Below, piece after piece: positions 41,793-49,898 of a DNA stretch of 64,000 bases. The DNA comes from Acidobacteriota bacterium (GTDB lineage: Bacteria > Acidobacteriota > Terriglobia > Terriglobales > Acidobacteriaceae), in assembly GCA_003224905.1 (NCBI GenBank), contig QIAA01000174.1, positions 22,821-86,820 on the forward strand. The letters run 5' to 3'. A program made the translations under genes and the position numbers. The first letter of the stretch is position 1; each line of letters starts with the position of its first letter. The notes beneath the pieces were generated by a model. That model was not told the origin of the DNA, did not search any database, and saw only the letters and a program-made list of their open reading frames with translations.

Positions 41793-44573
41793 ATGAAACG
41801 GTGGCTTGAGCGAGCGCTTAATATCCACCCCGGTGATCTGGGGCGTGGCACCCTTTTGTGTTCCTGTCTATTCCTGATAATCACCACTTATAAAATCGGC
41901 GGCGTAGCAGGCGCTGCTTTGTTCTTGTCGCGTTTCCAGGCAAAGCAGCTGGCGTATGCCGACATTGCCAGTGCGGTCGTGGTGGCCCTAGTGGTAGCTG
42001 GCTACGTGGTGGTATCGCGGCGCGTTTCTCTGCTCGGTCTGCTACTTGGCAGCACGTTGTTCTTTGCCAGCAACTGCGGGCTGTTCTGGGCTCTGGCGCA
42101 CTATCACTTCCATCTGTCATTCCTGTTTCCGGTGTTCTACGTCTGGGTGAAGATCTTCGGAGTGCTGGTACCCACCCAGATCTGGACCCTGGCGAATTAT
42201 GTACTGACAACGCGCGAGGCCAAGCGTGTTTTCGGGATGGTGGGAGGCGGTGGCATCGCAGGTTGGATCTTTTCCGGCTATTTTTCCAAAGCGGTTGCCA
42301 AGAACTTCGGTACCGAGAGCTTGCTGCTGGGAATGGCTCTCTTCCTTCTGGCTTGTACCGGACTGATTATCCTGATCTGGCGTAGCGGGCGGCTCGCCGT
42401 CGGCGGGGCGCACGATTTGACCCCGGCATCGGCCGCCTCCAGCCCACGGAACCTGTTTGGCAGCATGCGCCTGGTTTTCTCCTCGTCATACTTGAGAGCC
42501 ATCGCCGCCCTTATCTGTTTTTCATCTTTGGTCACCACGCTGACCAACTGGCAATTTCTTGCCATCGCGCAAGAGAGATTGGTGAAAAAAGACGTATTGG
42601 CTGCTTTCTTCGGCGACTTCAATTTTTATGCTGGTGTCCTCTGTCTGCTGTTCCAACTGTTGCTGACTTCGCGATTCCTAAGAAGATTCGGTATCGGCAC
42701 AGCGCTGTTCGTGCTTCCCACCACAGTATTCCTGGGTTCGGCTGGACTGCTTATTTTTGGCACCCTGGGCGCAGCAGTCGCGCTTAAAGGCTGTGACCAG
42801 ACGCTGCGCTACTCCTTGGATAAGTCCACCGCCGAACTGCTATACCTTCCACTTCCTGTGCGGATCAAGCTACAGGTCAAGTGGTTTATCGATACCGTTA
42901 TTTGGCGCCTGGGGGATGGCCTGTCGGGGCTGGCAGTCCTCATTTTTGCAACTACCCTGCATCTGCCGGCTCGTCAGATCAGCTGGATTGTGTTGGTGCT
43001 GGTCACCGGTTGGCTGCTAGCCGTTTCAGTCGCCCGGCGCCAATACGTTGCTAGCCTCAAGGAGAGCATTAGCCAACATCGGGTAGACGTGGAACAGGCC
43101 TCTGCCGCGGTGTTGGACCGTTCCACCGCCGAGCTTCTGGCCACCAAGCTTTCCGCCTCTGATCCGAATGACATCCTCTACGCATTGAGCCTGTTTGAAG
43201 TGGAACGGCAACGAGCCGCACATCCCGTCGTCCGCAGCTTGCTGAGCCACCCCGCTGCTGCGGTGCGTCAGAAGGCAATTGCGATCCTCGCGGCCTCGGG
43301 TGATAAGGATAAGACGTTACGGTCAGATATCGAAAAGCTGCTGCGTGACTCCGACCTCAACGTTCGTACCGAAGCTCTCCTTTACCTTACGCATCATGCA
43401 CACGTCGATCCCCTGGAGCTAATCCAAGAAGTCGGAGATTTTGCCGACTTCTCCGTGCGTTCAGCGGTAGTGGCATTTCTGGCGCGGCCCGGTGACGCTC
43501 AGAACCTCGAGGCCGCACAGCAAATTCTGGCCGGGATGGTGAACGAGCAGGGAACTGAATGTCAACGGACCAGGGTAGAAGCTGCCCGGGTCCTCGGCGT
43601 ACTTCCCGATTGTTTTGACCCGTTGCTCGGGACGCTGCTCGTTGATTCCGATACCGCCGTGGCCCGGGAGGCAATCCGTTCCGTAGGAAAACTGCGCAAG
43701 CGGCGATTGGTTCCTGATTTGCTGGACCGGCTCGGACATCGCGAGCTCGGCTCGGATGCGGCTAAAGCCTTGGGCGAATTGGGCGACACGATCGTCGGGG
43801 CCTTACGCGATCACCTGGGCGATTCTTCCATAGCAATTGCGGCGCGAAGAGAGATTCCGGCTGTGCTGTTAAGCGTTGGCACGCCAGCAGCGGCACGCGT
43901 ATTGATGGAAAATCTGCTCGAAAGTGACACGACCCTGCGCTTTCGTATCATCAGTGCTCTTAATAAGCTCCATCATCTTCATCCCGAGGTCGAAACCGAC
44001 ACTCAGATGCTGGAGACTGTATTAGCTGCCGAAATTCTCGGGCATTACCGGTCCTACCAGATTCTTGACAAGCTCAGAGGCAATGCCGGCAACGGCGAAG
44101 ATCCCGTCACACGGGCATTAACTGAGTCCATGCAACAGGAATTGGAGCGCATCTTCCGCCTGCTGGGCCTGTTGTATCCTCATCTGGACGTGCACAGCGC
44201 ATATCTGGGCCTTCAATCCAAGAACGTGTCGGTTTACGACAATGCCCTGGAATTCCTGGATAATGTTTTGAAATCCCAGTTGCGCGAAATGCTGGTGCCG
44301 CTGCTGGACGGTAAGGTTACGGTAGCTGAACGGGCTCGTTTGGCGCAGCGGCTGGTGCGTGCAAAAGTCGAGAATCAGGAGCAGGCAGTAGCGGCATTGG
44401 TCACCAGCGATGATCCCTGGCTACGGTCTTGCGGCGCCTATGCAATTGGCAGCTTCGGATTGAAATCGCTGGAAGGAGAACTGAATCGCTGTTTGAACGA
44501 TTCAGACCCCCTGCTCCGAGAGACCGCACGAGCCGCCAAACTGCGCCTCGATACACTGGTTGCAAATGCGTGA
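41793..44573 (+). CDS. NTT/Tlc-like membrane transporter fused to HEAT repeats
   Basis: The ATG at 41793 follows AGAGGA eight bases upstream. The first ~420 residues of this 926-residue protein have about twelve membrane helices in MFS/ATP-ADP-translocase style (e.g. LLCSCLFLIITTYKIGGVAGAA; EAKRVFGMVGGGGIAGWIFSGYFSK; LDKSTAELLYLPLPVRIKLQVKWFIDTVIWRLGDGL, which resembles the NTT repeat helices). From about residue 440 the sequence turns soluble with HEAT repeats (RQKAIAILAASGDKD, VRTEALLYLTHHAH, VRSAVVAFLARPGD, AVAREAIRSVGKLRKR). Fusion of NTT-like transporters to HEAT arrays is known in free-living bacteria, with unknown substrate. It follows the phosphatase by 24 bases and may be co-transcribed. 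Confidence 0.88.
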   Translation: MKRWLERALNIHPGDLGRGTLLCSCLFLIITTYKIGGVAGAALFLSRFQAKQLAYADIASAVVVALVVAGYVVVSRRVSLLGLLLGSTLFFASNCGLFWALAHYHFHLSFLFPVFYVWVKIFGVLVPTQIWTLANYVLTTREAKRVFGMVGGGGIAGWIFSGYFSKAVAKNFGTESLLLGMALFLLACTGLIILIWRSGRLAVGGAHDLTPASAASSPRNLFGSMRLVFSSSYLRAIAALICFSSLVTTLTNWQFLAIAQERLVKKDVLAAFFGDFNFYAGVLCLLFQLLLTSRFLRRFGIGTALFVLPTTVFLGSAGLLIFGTLGAAVALKGCDQTLRYSLDKSTAELLYLPLPVRIKLQVKWFIDTVIWRLGDGLSGLAVLIFATTLHLPARQISWIVLVLVTGWLLAVSVARRQYVASLKESISQHRVDVEQASAAVLDRSTAELLATKLSASDPNDILYALSLFEVERQRAAHPVVRSLLSHPAAAVRQKAIAILAASGDKDKTLRSDIEKLLRDSDLNVRTEALLYLTHHAHVDPLELIQEVGDFADFSVRSAVVAFLARPGDAQNLEAAQQILAGMVNEQGTECQRTRVEAARVLGVLPDCFDPLLGTLLVDSDTAVAREAIRSVGKLRKRRLVPDLLDRLGHRELGSDAAKALGELGDTIVGALRDHLGDSSIAIAARREIPAVLLSVGTPAAARVLMENLLESDTTLRFRIISALNKLHHLHPEVETDTQMLETVLAAEILGHYRSYQILDKLRGNAGNGEDPVTRALTESMQQELERIFRLLGLLYPHLDVHSAYLGLQSKNVSVYDNALEFLDNVLKSQLREMLVPLLDGKVTVAERARLAQRLVRAKVENQEQAVAALVTSDDPWLRSCGAYAIGSFGLKSLEGELNRCLNDSDPLLRETARAAKLRLDTLVANA

Positions 44574-44648
44574 ACTGCCGCCATTACTATGGCGACTAAG
44601 GAAATCTCGCTGCGGCACGACTGAGCAGGTTTGGGTTGCTCGTAAGGA

Positions 44649-45011
44649 CTACCGGGGCAGCCGCAAATCGATACGCCTGGCGTGGAACCCCCCTTTTTCG
44701 TCGGCGTGACCGAGCACAATCACAAAGGATCCGTCTTTGAATTCGTCCTGCTGCGCGGGTTTCCCCTTTTTTGTCCACTCCGTTGAACTATCGTACGAGA
44801 TCTCCCTTTCGAAACTATCTTTGGTGCTTTGCCCGCCACGCACGGTCAGAGTTGATCCCTCTTTGTTCTGCCGCACGATGTGGCCCTGCCACCGGCTCTC
44901 TTTCTGATCGCTACTCGCCGCTTTCTTGTCCTGCTTGCTTTCACTAGCGGCCTGGGCAGGGCACAGACTTGCGGCTAATACCAGGCTGAACAAAATAATT
45001 GTAGATTTCAT
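44649..45011 (-). CDS. Small secreted protein (DSSTEW family, copy 2)
   Basis: The ATG at 45009-45011 follows GGAGG with a five-base spacer. A signal peptide (IILFSLVLAASLCPAQA) precedes a Lys/Ser-rich stretch and RWQGHIVRQNKEGSTLTVRGG, ISYDSSTEWTKKG and GSFVIVLGHADEKGGFHARRIDLRL. The blocks match the gene at 39372-39752 in order and spacing, so these are paralogues 5 kb apart. 120 residues, periplasmic, function unknown. Confidence 0.8.
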   Translation of the reverse strand: MKSTIILFSLVLAASLCPAQAASESKQDKKAASSDQKESRWQGHIVRQNKEGSTLTVRGGQSTKDSFEREISYDSSTEWTKKGKPAQQDEFKDGSFVIVLGHADEKGGFHARRIDLRLPR

Positions 45012-45212
45012 CGCATCCTCCGTACGTTGAAACACGAATTTCTACGCATGTTCGCTGAGACCTCTGAATTGTGCACGCGAGAGAATAGCCTGACTCGTAC
45101 ACAGAGTAAAGCCCAATTTTTTAGTAGCCCAACATCGCGTCGTCGCACATTAGCAGTTGCGAACGGCGCCGCCGAGAGGTAAATTTGTCCGCACAATTCC
45201 CGGGAGGTCTCC

Positions 45213-46037
45213 ATGCATTTCTTTCAATTGCAGCGGCGGAGGCTGCTTTCAGCTTGCTTATCTCTTTTGATCTGTTCAGGACTCGTGAATGGCGCCGACC
45301 AGCCCAGTCTCACCAAAGATCAGATCAAGCAATTTCTTCTGACCGCGAAAGTGATTGCCAGCCACCAATCGTCGAAGGGGATCACGAGCCCGTGGCGGCT
45401 TACCCTCAGCGACGGAACCATCACCCATGACGCTTCTTTCCAGGCAATCGACGAGCACAAAACCTCGATGCAGCTTGCCACCGGAGGGACTGAACTGAAC
45501 TTCGTCGATTCCTATAAGTACAACATCGCTGCGTATGCACTCGCCGAACTGCTGGGCATGGATGACATGGTGCCTGTGTATGTCGAACGCAAGTGGCAAG
45601 GCAATGCCGGTTCTCTCAGTTGGTGGTTGCCCGTTAAAATGGATGAAGCCGATCGCAGAAAGCAACAGATATTCGCGCCGGACAGCGATGCTTGGAATAA
45701 GCAGATGTATAAGATTCGTGTCTTCGATCAATTGGTCTACGATAACGATCCCAATCTCACCAATGTTTTAATCGGGCAGAACTGGGAGTTATATCGGGTG
45801 GACTTCAGTCGCGCGTTCCGCCTGAAGAAAGACTTGCGTAATCCTGACGACCTGGTTCGCTGCGACCGTCAGCTACTCGAGAAGTTGAAAGCGCTGGATG
45901 CGGCCCAGTTGGCCGAGAAAACGAAGCATTATCTGAGCAAAGACGAGGTCAAGGCTGTGATGGCGCGGCGCGACAAAATCGTCGAGCGCTTCCAGAAACT
46001 GGTTGCGGAAAAAGGAGAGAACGAGATCCTGTATTAG
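45213..46037 (+). CDS. Secreted protein with kinase-like catalytic motifs, type 1
   Basis: The ATG has GGGAGG five bases upstream. A signal peptide (LLSACLSLLICSGLVNG) opens the 274-residue protein. FVDSYKYNIAAYALAELLGMDDMVPVYVERK, then IRVFDQLVYDNDPNLTNVLIGQNWELYRVDFSRAFRL, resembles the catalytic loop of HipA, PI3/4-kinase-like and FAM20-type atypical kinases: Asp179-x4-Asn184 and a metal-type Asp197 (DFS instead of DFG). The C-terminal LSKDEVKAVMARRDKIVERFQKL is helical. No classical P-loop is apparent. It could phosphorylate protein, sugar or lipid outside the cytoplasm; that is inference. Confidence 0.72.
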   Translation: MHFFQLQRRRLLSACLSLLICSGLVNGADQPSLTKDQIKQFLLTAKVIASHQSSKGITSPWRLTLSDGTITHDASFQAIDEHKTSMQLATGGTELNFVDSYKYNIAAYALAELLGMDDMVPVYVERKWQGNAGSLSWWLPVKMDEADRRKQQIFAPDSDAWNKQMYKIRVFDQLVYDNDPNLTNVLIGQNWELYRVDFSRAFRLKKDLRNPDDLVRCDRQLLEKLKALDAAQLAEKTKHYLSKDEVKAVMARRDKIVERFQKLVAEKGENEILY

Positions 46038-46064
46038 AACCAGTTGCCCATCTCGGCAATGCGA

Positions 46065-46087
46065 TTGCGCGGATTATATCCGCGCAA
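46065..46087. terminator. Strong hairpin between convergent genes
   Basis: TTGCGCGGAT-TAT-ATCCGCGCAA is a perfect ten-pair inverted repeat between the stops of the secreted kinase-like gene and the CHAD-HD gene. There is no long T run on either strand, so it may be a weak bidirectional terminator or a message-stabilising structure. Confidence 0.5.
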
Positions 46088-46192
46088 AATTAAGAATGAT
46101 TGTTACTCTCGGGCGTGTTCTTCCGGCCGCGCGGCGGCACCTTTGATTTAGCTTTTTGAGCGGAGAACGGGTCGGATATCCCTAACGGGTAA

Positions 46193-47632
46193 CTAGTGTA
46201 TCGCGCGTAGACGTACCCAAATGGGACAGCCGCAGACGGACTCGAGAAGATGCCGCGCAGCGGCGATATTCTGGAGATCCTGGGTATTCCGCCGCAAGCA
46301 GCGAGCCCAGACGGTAAAAAAGTCGCCGGTCTTTTCTACTTCCAGGCGGTGAATGCTTCCGTCATGTTTTTTGTCCAGGGCATCCGCTAAACGCAGAATC
46401 CCTGCCAAAAACGCGGTCTGACGCTTTTCGGATTGTGGAACACTCTTAAAGCTGCTTTGCCCCGGTCGCGGCAAAGCGCCACGATGATAGCGTGCGATGG
46501 CTGCGGCCTGCCGGAGTTCCTGCAATTTCCATCCAAAGGGCGGCGGAAGCGCACTGATCAAGCGATAGGAGCCTTTGTGGTGATTCTTGCGCCGCTTGGC
46601 CCGGCCGACGTCGTGCATCAAAGCGGCAGCCTGCAGTAGTAAGCGGGTGCGATCAAGCTGTTGCCGATGGTTGGTTCCATTCTTCGGCAGGCCGTCATAG
46701 AGCTGCAAGGCCAGACGAGACACATGCCGTGCGTGTGCGAAATCAGGATCAAGGAATGCAGCCCAGGTCTTAACACGCAGCAGAACGGCGGCTTGAATCT
46801 CCTTGCCTTGCGGCAATGCGGCGCGCCAAACGCTCCAGAGCGAGTGTCTGCCGAGCATTTTATTTCTGTATTCATCCAGCCTGCGAGAGCGTTGTTCCTC
46901 GATGATGGCGTTCCAGCGGGTGCGCGCAGCTTCATTCTGGAAGGCGCCTATTCGCAGAGCGGTGGCCCAAAGCATATCGAGATCGTGAATCTCGCCTAAC
47001 AGATCCTGAAGATACTTCAGGTCCGCCTCCCAGCTTTCACAAAGTGAGGGCAGGAAATTCTCTATGGTGTAGCGGAATTTCTTCAGGCCAATGCGTAAAC
47101 GATGAAAGCCGACATTGCTGCGGTTGCGTAATGCCTGGCGGTGCAATTCATGGGCTTCATGCCAGCGTTCAAGAGCGAGGTGCCGAAAGAGCAGGCTGTC
47201 AAGCCGCAGCAGCTGAACCCGGCGACTTAGAATTTCGCAGCAACTCAGCCATTGCTTCTCGTCAAATTGCTGCACGGTTGCAAGTGCCAGCTCTTTGAGA
47301 CGTGATTCTTCCGAAGTGGCGTGTGCCAGCAATGCACTGCTGCCAGGGGAATCGCCGGGACTGAGTCGTGCGACCCCCTCTGTAAGAACGTGAATGTCGC
47401 GAAGATTTCCTAATCCACGAAAGAGGGGCCTGGCGGTCTTTTTCAGTTGTCGCCACGCTGGATGAGGATCAATCCGGATGATCCCGTCAGCAAGAGAGCG
47501 GCAACGCCGCAATGCGACGCGAAGATCATGCACCGGATCGGGAGCGAAATTGGCGCTCAAGTTCGCGCGCTCTTCTATTACTCTGTTCATCCAATAGGCC
47601 AGTCCGGCCTGGATGCGGTGCGCCTCAGGCAT
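46193..47632 (-). CDS. CHAD domain fused to an HD-type phosphohydrolase domain
   Basis: A 479-residue protein. The first ~300 residues are a CHAD domain: DPVHDLRVALRRCRSLADGI, RPLFRGLGNLRDIHVL, FHRLRIGLKKFRYTIENFLP, LQDLLGEIHDLDML, with the conserved His and basic residues that bind polyphosphate in known CHAD proteins. The C-terminal ~170 residues have HD-domain features: FAHARHVSRLALQLYDGL, AALMHDVGRAKRRKNHHKGSYRLI and AIARYHRGALP, related to the C-terminal domain of Ppx/GppA. Start ATG. It follows the Nudix gene by eight bases, so they form an operon; a role in polyphosphate or phosphorylated-signal turnover is inferred. Confidence 0.88.
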   Translation of the reverse strand: MPEAHRIQAGLAYWMNRVIEERANLSANFAPDPVHDLRVALRRCRSLADGIIRIDPHPAWRQLKKTARPLFRGLGNLRDIHVLTEGVARLSPGDSPGSSALLAHATSEESRLKELALATVQQFDEKQWLSCCEILSRRVQLLRLDSLLFRHLALERWHEAHELHRQALRNRSNVGFHRLRIGLKKFRYTIENFLPSLCESWEADLKYLQDLLGEIHDLDMLWATALRIGAFQNEAARTRWNAIIEEQRSRRLDEYRNKMLGRHSLWSVWRAALPQGKEIQAAVLLRVKTWAAFLDPDFAHARHVSRLALQLYDGLPKNGTNHRQQLDRTRLLLQAAALMHDVGRAKRRKNHHKGSYRLISALPPPFGWKLQELRQAAAIARYHRGALPRPGQSSFKSVPQSEKRQTAFLAGILRLADALDKKHDGSIHRLEVEKTGDFFTVWARCLRRNTQDLQNIAAARHLLESVCGCPIWVRLRAIH

Positions 47633-47640
47633 GAGATCTA

Positions 47641-48180
47641 TTATCGATTGAGAAGTTCTGACACGCCAGCGGGGATTTTGGAAAACCGCTTTGAACCATT
47701 CTGGGAGACAGTGGGATTTCTCTGAATGTGTTCCAACGCTCTGTCAATCACGACGCTGAGTTCCTGACTATACTTGCGCTCGCGACCCTTGGCCAACATT
47801 TTCTTAGCATCTCCGGCGCTGAACCAGGTCGGATTGCGCTCGGATTCTTGCGGGGATTGCAGCTCATTTACTTCCAGCAAAAAAGCTTTTACGACAAACT
47901 CCTGGATCCCGGGCGGTTTCCAGAAGACGCCCTTGGAATGAATGTAGAGATGGAAGTGCCGCGACTGGATCGCTCCTATGGCGCCGGCCTCTTCCAGTGC
48001 CTCGCGCTCGGCAGCGTGGCTGTGAGAGATCTGTGAACCCGGGCTTCCCTTGGGGAATGTCCATTTCCCGCTTCCATTGGTATTCACCAGAAGAAAATCG
48101 ACGGAGGATTCCCGCCTCCTGTAGCACACGGCGGCTACCTGGAATGGCAGCGAGTGGTTGCGTGAGCGCAGGCGTGGCAC
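47641..48180 (-). CDS. Nudix hydrolase (DIPP-like branch)
   Basis: A 179-residue protein. WTFPKGSPGSQISHSHAAEREALEEAGA is the Nudix box, with the REALEEAGA core intact and the first Glu of the consensus replaced by Ile. The lead-in WTFPKG and the following LLEV...WFSAGDAKKML (Nudix C-terminal part) resemble DIPP/Ap4A-type enzymes, which hydrolyse inositol pyrophosphates, diadenosine polyphosphates and, for yeast Ddp1, polyphosphate. Substrate here is unknown. The start is GTG. Its stop is eight bases before the CHAD-HD gene, so co-transcription is likely. Confidence 0.88.
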   Translation of the reverse strand: MPRLRSRNHSLPFQVAAVCYRRRESSVDFLLVNTNGSGKWTFPKGSPGSQISHSHAAEREALEEAGAIGAIQSRHFHLYIHSKGVFWKPPGIQEFVVKAFLLEVNELQSPQESERNPTWFSAGDAKKMLAKGRERKYSQELSVVIDRALEHIQRNPTVSQNGSKRFSKIPAGVSELLNR

Positions 48181-48324
48181 TTTAATCTGGGGAAAATTCC
48201 TTTTTTATCGTATATCAACAATACTTCAGGCAGGTTAAATAGTTATGAATAACCTACTGAATAAACCACCTACCCGCAGTCAATGGCAGATATGTGCACA
48301 GGACGTAAATTGCCCGGGTGAAAG

Positions 48325-48353
48325 CAAAAAGCGCCAAGAGCGACCCCGGCGCT
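48325..48353 (-). terminator. Rho-independent terminator after the TAG-split small gene
   Basis: On the minus strand AGCGCC and GGCGCT pair around a 12-base loop and are followed by TTTTTG. It lies 28 bases past the TGA of the small gene and about 145 bases before the Nudix gene start. Confidence 0.7.
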
Positions 48354-48380
48354 TGCCTAAACAGCTCGATGATAATCTGC

Positions 48381-48641
48381 TCAGTGCCCGTCCAAACAGC
48401 CCTTTTGGCCGGAGCTATTCGGATAACCGGTTCCAGAGTTGTACGCGTTGTTCGACCATTCGCCTTGAGCTTTCCACCTACTGTTATTGGTGAACGTGAT
48501 CAGGGGAACATTGAAGGTCTAGGCGCACTTGGCGCCATTCTCTATCCCTTTCGGGGCTGGAGGCTTGGGAGCCGTGGGATTTGAATTCATCAGCAGGTTG
48601 TGAATGTCGACATCAATGCGGAACTTCGGGACAGTAGCCAT
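48381..48641 (-). CDS. Small gene interrupted by an in-frame TAG
   Basis: On the minus strand an ATG at 48639-48641, preceded by GGAGG with an eight-base spacer, opens 40 codons (MATVPKFRIDVDIHNLLMN ... PKGIENGAKCA) to a TAG at 48519-48521. The same frame then continues without a break for 45 codons (TFNVPLITFTNNSRWKAQGE, then WSNNAYNSGTGYPNSSG) to a TGA at 48381-48383, and a terminator follows. The first part has two Pro/Lys blocks; the second is rich in Asn, Ser, Gly, Trp and Tyr. Possibilities: a 40-residue peptide, an 86-residue protein inactivated by a CAG-to-TAG-like change, or TAG readthrough. No family recognised. Confidence 0.55.
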
Positions 48642-48806
48642 CTAACTTCCCTCCGAGAAGATGTCGCGCGTAGCTTCTACCCTCCGCATCTAAGGATGCA
48701 AAACAGAGCAAAGGGCATCAGAAGTTTTTGTTGAATGCGATCTCAGAGTGATATCCAAGAGCTACTTGGTGCGTCATAAATTGATAGCGCAGCTTGGAGG
48801 TGGAAG

Positions 48807-49679
48807 GTGAGACGAAGAGAATTCCTGGTTCGTTCGGCTTATGCCGCGGGAGCGGCCTGGCTCAGTTCAACACGATTGCATTCTGCGACGTGGGCCATGG
48901 CTCCTCTGGGACAGAAGTTCACCGCCTCCGATACTGTTACGCTCGGGCGCACTGGGATTCAGACGAGCCGGCTCGCCATGGGAACGGGTACGGTGGGGTC
49001 GGGTCATCATTCGCATCAGACCGCGCTCGGGGTCAAAGGACTTTCCGAGTTGCTTCTGAATGGCCATGAGCATGGACTGCGGTTCTTTGACGCCGCCGAC
49101 TCCTATGGGAGCCATCCGCATGTGGCCGAGGCGTTGAAGCATGTGCAGCGGGACAAGGTTACAGTTCTTACCAAGACATGGGCTCGCGATCCGGCCACGG
49201 CCCGTGCCGATCTCGACCGTTTCCGCAAGGAACTGGGGACGGACTACATTGACATTTGCCTAATGCACTGTCTGACCGAAGGCGACTGGACGGAGCGGTA
49301 CAAGGGAGTAATGGACGTGCTGTCAGAAGCCAAGCAGAAGGGCATGATCCGCGCGCACGGCTGCTCATGCCACTCCATCGAGGCGTTGCGCGCAGCGGCC
49401 AAATCTCCCTGGGTGGAGGTTGATCTGGCGCGTGTTAATCCCATCGCATCACACATGGACGCCGACCCGGACACTGTGGTTGGGGTGCTACGTCAGATGA
49501 AGGCAGCGGGAAAAGCCGTCATAGGCATGAAGATTTTGGGGCAAGGGGACATGAGGGAACGCCAGGATGAGGCTCTGAAATACGCATTATCGCTGGGCGT
49601 TCTGGATGCTTTTACTATCGGGGCGGAAAGCAGGGCCGAGCAGGAAGACCTTCTTCGGAGGATTGCAGCCGCGGCCTGA
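48807..49679 (+). CDS. Tat-exported aldo/keto reductase-family protein
   Basis: The GTG start follows GGAGGT five bases upstream and opens a twin-arginine signal (MRRREFLVRSAYAAGAAWL). The 290-residue product has the AKR barrel: TLGRTGIQTSRLAMGTGTVG, GLRFFDAADSYGSHPHVAEAL (catalytic Asp and Tyr), VTVLTKTWARD (Lys), DICLMHC (His), GMIRAHGCSCHS and the C-terminal FTIGAESRAEQEDLL. This pattern fits the Tat-secreted AKR branch seen in soil bacteria. Substrate unknown; the cofactor would have to be loaded before export. No operon partner. Confidence 0.9.
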   Translation: MRRREFLVRSAYAAGAAWLSSTRLHSATWAMAPLGQKFTASDTVTLGRTGIQTSRLAMGTGTVGSGHHSHQTALGVKGLSELLLNGHEHGLRFFDAADSYGSHPHVAEALKHVQRDKVTVLTKTWARDPATARADLDRFRKELGTDYIDICLMHCLTEGDWTERYKGVMDVLSEAKQKGMIRAHGCSCHSIEALRAAAKSPWVEVDLARVNPIASHMDADPDTVVGVLRQMKAAGKAVIGMKILGQGDMRERQDEALKYALSLGVLDAFTIGAESRAEQEDLLRRIAAAA

Positions 49680-49726
49680 GGGGCGGGGTTTCGCGTGTTA
49701 ATTGTGCCGGTACAAGGAAAATACAT

Positions 49727-49765
49727 GGATCCTTCTGCCTCGCTGCGCTCGGCAACAGGATGACA
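49727..49765. repeat. REP-like intergenic element
   Basis: GGATCCTTCTGCCTCGCTGC followed by GCTCGGCAACAGGATGACA has the form of short palindromic elements (GATCCTTC ... GGATGACA arms around a GC-rich core) common in intergenic DNA of soil bacteria. It lies in the 219-base gap between the reductase and the pseudokinase gene. Confidence 0.5.
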
Positions 49766-49898
49766 GGGGGTTGGTACGCATTTGATCGGACAGAGTAGTT
49801 AATTTCTTCTAACCGGCGCGCTCAGTCTGGACGGCCATCCTAAAAAAATCCACAAAAAGTAACTCTTTAATGATTTTCACCGTTCCTGCTCGGCTAAA

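Noticed and set aside
48245..48584. Plus-strand frames of 82-88 codons
   Set aside because: Antisense to the TAG-split gene and its terminator; no ribosome site.
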